This document shows positions 1 to 4,906 of a stretch of 5,228 bases of DNA, one piece after another. The DNA is from Pseudomonadota bacterium. Its GTDB lineage: Bacteria; Pseudomonadota; Gammaproteobacteria; Burkholderiales; Burkholderiaceae_C. The stretch covers positions 1 to 5,228 of the forward strand of contig JAEZKX010000125.1 in NCBI GenBank assembly GCA_023436025.1, written 5' to 3'. Positions within the stretch are counted from its first letter, which is position 1. Every line of letters begins with the position of its first letter. Position numbers and translations under genes: made by a program. The notes beneath the pieces are model-generated. The model worked only from the letters and a program-made list of their open reading frames with translations. It made no database searches and was not told the origin of the DNA.

Positions 1-486
1 CCGCTGGAAGCGTTCCTGGCCCAGGCCGGCGGCCTGGGCGACAAGCTGCACTGCCTGCTGCTGCAACTGCCCCCGAGCTTCGCCTTCGACCCGGCCGTGG
101 CGGCGCCCTTCCTGCGCCTGCTGCGCGCTGGGTTCGCCGGCCACGTCGCCTGCGAACCGCGGCATGCGAGCTGGTTCGCGGGCGAGGCCGATGCGCTGCT
201 GCGCGACTTCGCGGTGGCACGGGTGCTGGCCGACCCGGTGCGCCACGAGGCCGGCCGGATGCCGGGCGGCTGGCCCGGCCTGGTGTACCTGCGGTTGCAC
301 GGCGCGCCGCGCATGTACTACTCGGCCTACGAGCGGCCGCTGTTGCAGGCATTGGCGCTGCGCCTGCAGCAGGCGCGCGCCCAGGCGCAGGAGGTCTGGT
401 GCATCTTCGACAACACGGCCTCGGGCGCGGCGGTGCGCGACGCGCTGCTGCTGGCGCAGTTGCTGCAGCCGCCGCCGGCGCGCTGA
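1..486 (+). CDS. DUF72 (YecE-family) protein, 3' part only
   Basis: The reading frame is open from the first base of the window, so the start lies outside it; 161 codons are visible. DUF72 proteins are TIM-barrel-like proteins of unknown biochemical role. The fragment carries several of the family's recognisable blocks in order: a 'LGDKL..LLLQLPPSFAFD' segment at about visible residues 12-30, 'CEPRHASWF', 'YLRLHGAPRMYYSAY' and, near the end, 'WCIFDNTASGAA'. The last block corresponds to the usual 'FDNTA.G.A..NA' signature close to the family C-terminus, so the natural end appears intact. Full-length members are usually about 240-300 residues, so roughly 80-140 residues are missing to the left. 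The GTG at 97 is in frame but lies inside conserved sequence and is not the start. The gene converges on the GST gene with only 12 bases between the coding ends. The family assignment is firm; the function is unknown. Confidence 0.88.
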   Translation, partial: PLEAFLAQAGGLGDKLHCLLLQLPPSFAFDPAVAAPFLRLLRAGFAGHVACEPRHASWFAGEADALLRDFAVARVLADPVRHEAGRMPGGWPGLVYLRLHGAPRMYYSAYERPLLQALALRLQQARAQAQEVWCIFDNTASGAAVRDALLLAQLLQPPPAR

Positions 487-502
487 GGCCCGGCCGCCTC
501 AG
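483..502. terminator. Possible bidirectional terminator hairpin spanning both stop codons
   Basis: CTGAGGC (483-489) and GCCTCAG (496-502) form a perfect 7-bp stem with a 6-base loop. The TGA of the DUF72 gene (484-486) lies in the left arm, and the TGA of the GST gene (499-501 on the minus strand) lies in or next to the right arm, so the dyad sits exactly at the convergent junction. Neither side has a clear T-run, so it is not a textbook intrinsic terminator. In GC-rich genomes such hairpins at convergent ends often serve as weak terminators or 3'-end protectors, which is an inference here. Confidence 0.45.
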
Positions 503-1152
503 ACGTAAGGCTGCGACAGCTCCTCCGCCGCCAGCACGCGCTGCACCGCCGGGCGCTCCAGCATGCGTTTCAGGTAAGGGCCCAGGTGCGGCAGTTCGCG
601 GGCCTTGCCGTACGAGAAGTTGCGCGTCCAGCGCGACAGGGTGAAGACGTAGGCATCGAGCGCGGAATACTGCGCGCCCTGGAACCACGGCCCGCCGTGC
701 CTGGCCAGCTCGCCTTCGATCTGCTGGAACAGCGCCACCAGCCGCGCATGCGACTGCGCCTTCACCTGGGCGGCGCCGTCGGTGTTGCCGGCATCCACCC
801 AGCGCTCCGGATAGAAGTAGGACACCATCGTGGCCTGCACTGTGTTCGTGAACCACATCAGCCACTTGTAGAAGTGGGCGCGCTCCACGGTGCCCACAGG
901 CGGCGCCAGCCGGGCCTGCGGATGCGCGTCGCACAGGTAGAGCGCGATGGCGGCCGTCTCGTAGAGCACCAGATCGCCGTCGGTCAGGACCGGGATCAGG
1001 CCATTCGGATTGAGTCGCAGGTAGGCCGGCTCCTTGTGCCGGTTCTGCATGCGGTCGACCAGCACGCGCTGGTACGGCAGGCCCAGTTCCTCCAGCACGA
1101 TGTGGGGCACCATGGAGGCGGTGCTGGGGTAGTAATGAAGTTGCAGGGTCAT
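499..1152 (-). CDS. Glutathione S-transferase family protein
   Basis: A 217-residue soluble cytosolic protein of normal GST length. Members usually conjugate glutathione to electrophiles or use it in dehalogenation, isomerisation or ring cleavage; the substrate here is not evident. The N-terminal thioredoxin-like domain covers about residues 1-80 and contains the cis-proline in 'GLIPVL' (Pro54) and the glutathione gamma-glutamyl contact in 'LYETAA' (Glu65). The helical C-terminal domain covers about 90-210 and contains the N-capping-box-like 'SALDAY' (163-168). The usual beta-class Cys10 is absent; Ser10 or Ser13 in 'YYPSTASMVPH' is the candidate catalytic residue. The start at 1152 is chosen because 'MTLQLHYYPS' matches a standard GST N-terminus. 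The open frame extends further upstream, but only as out-of-frame sequence of the neighbour. The ATG overlaps the upstream TGA as ATGA, with no clear Shine-Dalgarno, which suggests coupled translation as the last gene of a three-gene operon. Confidence 0.9.
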   Translation of the reverse strand: MTLQLHYYPSTASMVPHIVLEELGLPYQRVLVDRMQNRHKEPAYLRLNPNGLIPVLTDGDLVLYETAAIALYLCDAHPQARLAPPVGTVERAHFYKWLMWFTNTVQATMVSYFYPERWVDAGNTDGAAQVKAQSHARLVALFQQIEGELARHGGPWFQGAQYSALDAYVFTLSRWTRNFSYGKARELPHLGPYLKRMLERPAVQRVLAAEELSQPYV

Positions 1153-2027
1153 GGTGTCGTCACGCCGAACAGGGACGCGCCGTTCTCCCAGGCCACCTTG
1201 CGCGCCACGTCGGGCGGCAGGTCGCCCAGCCAGGTGCGGTAGCCCTTCATCAGGTCGTCGTAGTCCTGCCAGCGTTGGTTGATCCAGGTGTCCGAACCGA
1301 TCACGAAGCGCGTGGGGTACTTGAGCACCAGCGCGCGCCATTCCGGACACAGCTTGCCGCCTTCGCAGGTGAGGCCGGGCCGGTACGAGAGTTCGCCCAC
1401 CAGCCGCGGGTAGCGCGCCAGCATCTGCTCGACCCGCGCCACCGGCGCGCCGCCGATGCCGGTGTGGGCCCAGATCAGGCGCGTGTCGCGCCCGCGCGAA
1501 GGCGTGTGCGCCATCAGCAGGTCGACCGCCGCGTCATCGACATGCGCCAGCACCGCCAGGTTCTTCTGCTCGGCCAGCACCATCAGCTTGCGCGCCACCG
1601 GCCCGTTGGCGTTGGCGCTGTCGTACAGGTGGAACTCGCCGATGCCGCGGTAGGGACCGGCGGCGGTGCCGCGCGCAAGCTCGGCCAGCACCATGTCTTG
1701 GATGGTGTCGTCGCGGAACCAGTTGCTGTAGTCGGCGCGGTTGCGGTACAGCCGCACGAAGGGCACGACGGTGACGCCGGCCTGCCGCGTCTCGGGCGCC
1801 TGCGCCAGCGATTTCGTGCCGTCGTTGGGCCGCGAGTTGGAGATGATGGCGCGCACGCCGTTGCGCTGCATGCGGGCCAGCACATCGGCGATGGGATGCG
1901 GCCCCTCGACGCCGTTGAAGGCTTCCTCGTTGTAGTGGAGGTGGGCGTCGAACAGCGGGCCCGCATAGTCGGCCGCCGCCACCGCGCCCGCGGCCAGGGC
2001 CGCCGCCAGCACAACGAGGACGCGCAT
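1149..2027 (-). CDS. Amidohydrolase-superfamily protein, predicted exported
   Basis: A 292-residue protein (counted from the ATG at 2027) with a metal-dependent hydrolase TIM-barrel pattern of the amidohydrolase_2/TatD-like type. Candidate metal and catalytic residues visible are the HxH in 'FDAHLHYN' (His29, His31), Glu131 in 'GEFHLY', His162 in 'LAHVDD', His188 in 'WAHTGIGG' and Asp246 in 'IGSDTW'. The C-terminal 'WENGASLFG' is the usual closing helix of the family. The N-terminus is a hydrophobic Ala/Val/Leu stretch after a single Arg, ending in 'AVAAA-DYAG', which resembles a Sec signal peptide cleaved near residue 19; it would place the enzyme in the periplasm. Cys221 and Cys227 could form a disulphide after export. 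The start is ambiguous: GTG at 2030 lies directly before ATG at 2027. Either overlaps the stop of the dienelactone hydrolase gene (GTGA or TGATG), and there is no separate Shine-Dalgarno. The substrate is not predictable. Confidence 0.85.
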   Translation of the reverse strand: MRVLVVLAAALAAGAVAAADYAGPLFDAHLHYNEEAFNGVEGPHPIADVLARMQRNGVRAIISNSRPNDGTKSLAQAPETRQAGVTVVPFVRLYRNRADYSNWFRDDTIQDMVLAELARGTAAGPYRGIGEFHLYDSANANGPVARKLMVLAEQKNLAVLAHVDDAAVDLLMAHTPSRGRDTRLIWAHTGIGGAPVARVEQMLARYPRLVGELSYRPGLTCEGGKLCPEWRALVLKYPTRFVIGSDTWINQRWQDYDDLMKGYRTWLGDLPPDVARKVAWENGASLFGVTTP

Positions 2028-2710
2028 CACGCCAGGTGCTTGGCGAAGAACTCCAGCGTGCGCTGGCGTGCCAGCTGCGCCGACGGCGCGTCGTAGGAGC
2101 CGCGCTGGTCGCAGTTGAAGCCGTGGTTGGCGTGGTAGACGTGCACCTCCACCTCGGGGTGCGCCTTCTTGAAGGCTTCCACGCTGTCCAGCGGAATCCA
2201 GTGGTCCTGGTCGCCGAAGTGGGCGATCACCGGGCAGCGCGGCTTGCGCGCGACTTCGTCGGGCGTGGTGACGCCGCCGCCGTAGTAGGCCGATGCGGCG
2301 CTCAGTCCGTCGAGCGTGCAGGCCGCCCGCCAGGTGAGCAGGCCGCCGTAGCAGTAGCCGACGATGCCCACCTTGCCGGCCTGGGCGGCGTAGTCGATGG
2401 CGGCCTGGATGTCCTGCATCACGCCGGGGGCGGGCAAGGCCTCGGTGGCTGTCTTCAGCGCCATGCCGGCGCCCATGTCGGCCTCTTCGTAGCCCAGCTC
2501 CACCTGCGGCTTGACGCGGTGGAAGATGGCCGGCGCGACCGCGAGGTAGCCGTCGGCGGCATAGCCGTCGGCCACGGCGCGGATGTGCGAGTTGACGCCG
2601 AAGATCTCCTGGATCACGACGATGCCGCCCTTGGGCTTGCCGGCCGGCTGGGCCACGTAGGCGGGGATGGAAGCGCCGTCGGCAGGCTTGAGGTCGATGA
2701 ACTGGCCCAT
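2027..2710 (-). CDS. Dienelactone hydrolase family protein
   Basis: A 227-residue cytosolic alpha/beta hydrolase. Known family members hydrolyse dienelactone in chlorocatechol breakdown, but many homologues act on other esters or lactones. The catalytic triad is visible: Cys120 in the nucleophile elbow 'VGYCYGG', Asp169 in 'FGDQDHWIP' and His196 in 'ANHGFNCD'. Glu35 in 'IVVIQEIFGVN' matches the glutamate that holds the nucleophilic Cys in the family. Length and motif spacing are close to the characterised enzymes, so the protein looks complete and active. The start at 2710 is supported by an AGGAGA ribosome site 8 bases upstream and by the typical N-terminus 'MGQFIDLKPADG'; longer in-frame extensions lack family similarity. 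It is the first gene of the minus-strand operon, and its stop overlaps the amidohydrolase start. It lies divergent to the SDR gene, so the shared spacer probably holds its promoter. Confidence 0.92.
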   Translation of the reverse strand: MGQFIDLKPADGASIPAYVAQPAGKPKGGIVVIQEIFGVNSHIRAVADGYAADGYLAVAPAIFHRVKPQVELGYEEADMGAGMALKTATEALPAPGVMQDIQAAIDYAAQAGKVGIVGYCYGGLLTWRAACTLDGLSAASAYYGGGVTTPDEVARKPRCPVIAHFGDQDHWIPLDSVEAFKKAHPEVEVHVYHANHGFNCDQRGSYDAPSAQLARQRTLEFFAKHLA

Positions 2711-2718
2711 GTTGCGTG

Positions 2719-2724
2719 TCTCCT
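2719..2724 (-). promoter_or_regulatory. Ribosome binding site of the dienelactone hydrolase gene
   Basis: AGGAGA on the minus strand, 8 bases before the ATG at 2710. It fixes the start against longer in-frame reading that would extend through the intergenic region. Confidence 0.75.
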
Positions 2725-2775
2725 GATGCAATGCCAAAAGGCGCGAGCTTCCCTCATCCGCACCCTGGCCGTCAA

Positions 2776-2793
2776 CCGGCGCGACGGCGCCGG
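2776..2793. promoter_or_regulatory. Perfect 7-bp inverted repeat in the divergent spacer (candidate operator)
   Basis: CCGGCGC (2776-2782) and GCGCCGG (2787-2793) are perfect inverted copies separated by GACG. The dyad sits next to the AT-rich patch and about midway between the two start codons, where an operator for a regulator controlling both gene sets could lie. Alternatively it is only a GC-rich hairpin, with a short T-rich stretch after it on the plus strand that would make it resemble a weak terminator. No regulator gene is present in the window. Confidence 0.35.
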
Positions 2794-2833
2794 CATTTGA
2801 TTTAATGGCGCGACGGCCGCAAGGCGTGGCTGG

Positions 2834-2838
2834 GGAGG
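2834..2838 (+). promoter_or_regulatory. Ribosome binding site that sets the SDR start at GTG 2847
   Basis: GGAGG, within GGGGAGG, ends 8 bases before the GTG at 2847. It favours this GTG over the in-frame ATG at 2805, which has no comparable site and would add 14 residues atypical of the family. Confidence 0.75.
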
Positions 2839-2846
2839 ATGCGAAG

Positions 2847-3596
2847 GTGCAGGAACAGGTTCTGTTGGTCACCGGCGGCGGCCGCGGCATCGGCGCCGCC
2901 ACGGCCGCGCTGGCCGCGCGCAAGGGTTGGGCGGTGGCCGTCAACTACGCGCGCAACGAAGCGGCGGCGCAAGCGGTGGTGCAGGCCATCCGCGCAGAGG
3001 GCGGCCGCGCCCTCGCGGTGCAGGGCGACGTCGCCGACGAAGCCCAGGTGCTCGCGCTGTTCGCGCAAGTCGACCGCGAACTCGGCCGCCTGACGGCGCT
3101 GGTCAACAATGCCGGCGTCGTCGACGTGGCGCGGCGCGTGGACGAAATGGACCTCGCTCGCCTGCGCCGCATGTTCGACGTCAACGTGATCGGCAGCATC
3201 CTGTGCGCGCGCGAGGCGGTGAAACGCATGAGCACGCGCCATGGCGGGCGCGGCGGCGCGATCGTCAACCTGTCGAGCGCGGCGGCGCGGCTGGGCTCGC
3301 CCGGCCAGTACGTGGACTACGCGGCGGCCAAGGGCGCCATCGACACCTTCACCATCGGGCTGGCCAAGGAAGTGGCGGCCGAGGGTATCCGCGTCAACGC
3401 AGTGCGCCCGGGGCTGATCGAGACCGAGATCCACGCCTCGGGCGGCCTGCCCAACCGCGTGCAGCACCTGGCGCATCTCGTGCCCATGCAGCGCGGAGGC
3501 ACGGCCGAGGAAGTGGCACAGGCCGTCGTGTGGCTGCTGTCCGCCGAGGCCAGCTACACCACCATGGCCCTGGTCGACGTGTCGGGAGGGCGCTGA
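2847..3596 (+). CDS. Short-chain dehydrogenase/reductase (SDR) family oxidoreductase
   Basis: A 249-residue classical SDR, the usual length. It should catalyse NAD(P)(H)-dependent oxidation of a hydroxyl group or reduction of a carbonyl in the cytosol, probably as an oligomer. The cofactor motif 'TGGGRGIG' is at residues 9-16, the structural 'NNAG' at 87-90, the active-site Asn113 in 'DVN', the Ser in 'NLSSAA' (Ser144 likely), and the Tyr158/Lys162 pair in 'YAAAK'. 'RPGLIETEI' (187-195) is the typical cofactor-binding loop after strand 6. The Arg36 region 'VNYARN' suggests NADP(H), as a weak inference. The protein is FabG-like in pattern, but also matches many catabolic alcohol dehydrogenases and 3-hydroxyacyl-CoA dehydrogenases. 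GTG is the start because a strong GGAGG lies 8 bases before it and 'MQEQVLLVTGG' begins just before strand 1, as expected. Its TGA overlaps the ATG of the MaoC gene by one base, so the two are very likely co-translated and act in one pathway. Confidence 0.92.
   Translation: MQEQVLLVTGGGRGIGAATAALAARKGWAVAVNYARNEAAAQAVVQAIRAEGGRALAVQGDVADEAQVLALFAQVDRELGRLTALVNNAGVVDVARRVDEMDLARLRRMFDVNVIGSILCAREAVKRMSTRHGGRGGAIVNLSSAAARLGSPGQYVDYAAAKGAIDTFTIGLAKEVAAEGIRVNAVRPGLIETEIHASGGLPNRVQHLAHLVPMQRGGTAEEVAQAVVWLLSAEASYTTMALVDVSGGR
3584..3589 (+). promoter_or_regulatory. Ribosome binding site of the MaoC-like gene inside the SDR 3' end
   Basis: GGGAGG, 6 bases before the ATG at 3596. The same bases encode the conserved C-terminal Ser-Gly-Gly-Arg region of the SDR, so the site is nested in coding sequence and supports the one-base TGATG overlap as the true junction. 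Confidence 0.7.
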
Positions 3597-4078
3597 TGGC
3601 GATCACGCTTTATTGGGAAGACCTGCAACCGGGCCAGGTGCGCGAACTCGGCACCATCTCGGTCACGGCCGAGGAGATCAAGGAGTTCGCGGGCAAGTAC
3701 GACCCGCAGCCCTTCCACCTCGACGAGACCGCGGCGAAGCATTCGATCTTCGGCAGCCTGGCCGCCAGCGGCTGGCAAACGGCCTGCCTGGCCATGCGCC
3801 TGACGGTCGACAACCTGCTGCGCGGCTCCAGCAGCAAGGGTTCGCCGGGACTGGAAAGCCTGAAGTGGATCAAGCCCGTCTACCCGGGCGACCAGCTGTC
3901 GCTGCGCCACACCATCATGGAGTCGCGGCCGCTCAAGTCGCGTCCCGACACCGGCCTGGTGCTGTCGCGCTGGGAGCTGTTCAACCAGCACGGCGACAAG
4001 GTGCTGGAGATGGAGGGCTACGGCATGTTCGGGCGGCGGCAACCGGCGGGCCAGGAAGAGTCAAGAGGTTGCTCGTAG
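3596..4078 (+). CDS. MaoC-like hot-dog-fold acyl dehydratase/hydratase
   Basis: A 160-residue single hot-dog-fold protein, typical in length for bacterial MaoC-like (R)-specific enoyl-CoA hydratases. The family hydrates 2-enoyl-CoA or dehydrates 3-hydroxyacyl-CoA in the cytosol. The hydratase motif is visible as 'FAGKYDPQPFHLDE' (31-44), with Asp36 and His41 in the places of the catalytic Asp/His dyad of PhaJ-type enzymes. It is followed by 'FGSLAASGWQT' (52-62), where Ser-Gly replaces the more common His-Gly; this variant occurs in a known subgroup. 'PVYPGDQL' (94-101) is the usual later motif. It follows the SDR with a one-base overlap and its own GGGAGG site, so the pair could carry out a hydratase plus dehydrogenase step on one acyl-CoA. 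The last seven residues (after about Gln153) are encoded by bases antisense to a transposase-like relic and may be an acquired tail. Confidence 0.88.
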   Translation: MAITLYWEDLQPGQVRELGTISVTAEEIKEFAGKYDPQPFHLDETAAKHSIFGSLAASGWQTACLAMRLTVDNLLRGSSSKGSPGLESLKWIKPVYPGDQLSLRHTIMESRPLKSRPDTGLVLSRWELFNQHGDKVLEMEGYGMFGRRQPAGQEESRGCS

Positions 4079-4154
4079 CCGCGCGCCTGGACGTCGGTGG
4101 TTTGCAGCCGATTCCGTGGTGCTGCCGATGCCAGTTGTAGAAGTGATTCCACCG
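4056..4154 (-). pseudogene. Relic of a transposase C-terminus (integrase-core type, IS481-like)
   Basis: On the minus strand, about 33 codons read 'RWNHFYNWHRQHHGIGCKPP' and continue with 'TSRRAATSNLLTL'. This matches the pattern at the very end of many IS481-like transposases: an aromatic-YN-W/H-RPH motif, a G.G/K.P..SR motif, then NNLL and a short tail. The usual Pro of 'HRPH' is Gln here, and no upstream transposase domains (helix-turn-helix or DDE core) can be read before it, so only a fragment remains. It begins within the last codons of the MaoC gene on the opposite strand and ends before the VIT gene. No terminal inverted repeats or target duplication were recognised, and the 62 bases beyond it (4155-4216) show nothing else. 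The call rests on motif memory over a short stretch, so a chance resemblance is possible. Confidence 0.5.
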
Positions 4155-4216
4155 CGGCAAGGCCGCCGGGCCCGGCAACCTCGGGGCGCGGATGCGTGCC
4201 TCGGCTGGCTCGGCGC

Positions 4217-4906
4217 CTACACCGTGGCTCCGAACAAGGTGCCCACCGCATAGGTGAGCGCCATCGCCAGCGCGCCCCAGAAGCCGACACGCGCCGCGCC
4301 CTTGGCGGCCGAGGCCCCGCCTGCGCGCCCGGCGATCGCACCCAGGAGTACCAGCAGCGCAAGCGAGGTGACCGTCACGGCGAGCGTGGCGCTGGCGGCC
4401 GGCATGCGCCACGCCACCGCCAGGGGCACCACGGCGCCTGCGGTGAAGGAGGCGGCGGAAGCCAGGGCCGCCTGCACCGGCCGGGCCTGCGTGGTGCTGG
4501 AGATGCCCAGCTCGTCGCGGGCGTGCGCTTCCAGCGCGTTGCTGGCCATAAGTTGCGCCGCTACCTCGTCGGCCAGCGCCGGATCGACCCCGCGCGCGAC
4601 GTAGATGCCCGCGAGCTCCTGACGCTCGGCCGCAGGCTGGGCGCGCAGCTCCCGGCGTTCGCGCTCCAGGTCCGAACGCTCCGTGTCGGCCTGCGAACTG
4701 ACAGAGACGTACTCACCCGCCGCCATGGACATCGCGCCGGCGACAGTGCCGGCAACCCCGGCGGCGAGGATGGCGCCGGGCGTCGCACCGCCGGCCGCCA
4801 CGCCGAGCACCAGGCTGGCGGTGGAAACGATGCCGTCGTTGGCGCCCAGCACGGCGGCGCGCAGCCAGCCGATGCGCGTGGAACGGTGCCCTTCGCGATG
4901 CCGCAT
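4217..4906 (-). CDS. VIT/CCC1-family iron or manganese transporter
   Basis: A 229-residue inner-membrane protein of normal length for bacterial VIT1/CCC1 homologues, which move Fe(II) or Mn(II) out of the cytosol. Residues 11-30, 'RIGWLRAAVLGANDGIVSTA', are the family hallmark, with Asp24 matching the aspartate in the ion path. Likely membrane segments lie at about 16-38, 45-66, 145-167, 170-192 and 207-226. After 'GAMSMAAGEYVSVSSQ' (57-72, Met61 near the expected metal-path methionine) comes a charged cytosolic region at 73-134 rich in Glu (Glu76, 81, 83, 86, 94, 97, 114). This corresponds to the metal-binding helices of the family. The start at 4906 fits homologues ('MRHREGH' then the motif) but has only a weak ribosome site. 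A GTG at 4933 with GGGGAG 6 bases before it would add 9 residues and is a serious alternative. The gene converges on the MaoC gene and stands alone. Confidence 0.9.
   Translation of the reverse strand: MRHREGHRSTRIGWLRAAVLGANDGIVSTASLVLGVAAGGATPGAILAAGVAGTVAGAMSMAAGEYVSVSSQADTERSDLERERRELRAQPAAERQELAGIYVARGVDPALADEVAAQLMASNALEAHARDELGISSTTQARPVQAALASAASFTAGAVVPLAVAWRMPAASATLAVTVTSLALLVLLGAIAGRAGGASAAKGAARVGFWGALAMALTYAVGTLFGATV

Larger units (their letters stand above)
2711..2846. promoter_or_regulatory. Divergent intergenic region, probable promoters for both gene sets
   Basis: These 136 bases separate the minus-strand hydrolase operon from the plus-strand SDR-MaoC pair, so both promoters are expected here. 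It contains an AT-rich patch at 2795-2806 (ATTTGATTTAAT), unusual in this GC-rich window, and a perfect dyad at 2776-2793. I could not find a convincing -35/-10 pair with correct spacing on either strand: a TTGACG on the minus strand at 2775-2770 has no acceptable -10 about 17 bases on. The presence of promoters is inferred from gene orientation, not from a recognised box. Confidence 0.5.

Noticed and set aside
586..1242. Long plus-strand open frame opposite the GST gene (218 codons)
   Set aside because: It is antisense to a clear GST gene; in GC-rich genomes the strand opposite a real gene often stays open. The product is low-complexity with no recognisable domain.
1153..1350. N-terminal extension of the GST to 1350
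   Set aside because: It lies out of frame within the amidohydrolase gene, and the GST fold begins at the methionine at 1152.
2769..2775. TTGACG on the minus strand as a sigma-70 -35 box for the hydrolase operon
   Set aside because: No acceptable -10 sequence lies 16-18 bases downstream on that strand.
1275..2800. Two long plus-strand open frames (1275-2096 and 2036-2800) opposite the amidohydrolase and dienelactone hydrolase genes
   Set aside because: Both mirror well-supported minus-strand enzymes with full catalytic motifs. Their own translations are rich in Arg, Ala, Val, Gly and His, as expected for antisense shadow frames.
2805..2846. ATG 2805 as the SDR start
   Set aside because: It lacks a ribosome site, directly follows the AT-rich patch and adds 14 atypical residues; GTG 2847 has GGAGG at ideal spacing.
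2711..2944. N-terminal extension of the dienelactone hydrolase to 2944
   Set aside because: The extension crosses the divergent spacer and the SDR 5' end, has no family similarity, and a good AGGAGA site marks the start at 2710.
4165..4176. GCCGGGCCCGGC palindrome between the MaoC and VIT genes as a terminator
   Set aside because: Without a spacer it can form only a short 4-bp stem with a 4-base loop, and no T-run follows on either strand; such strings are common at this GC level.
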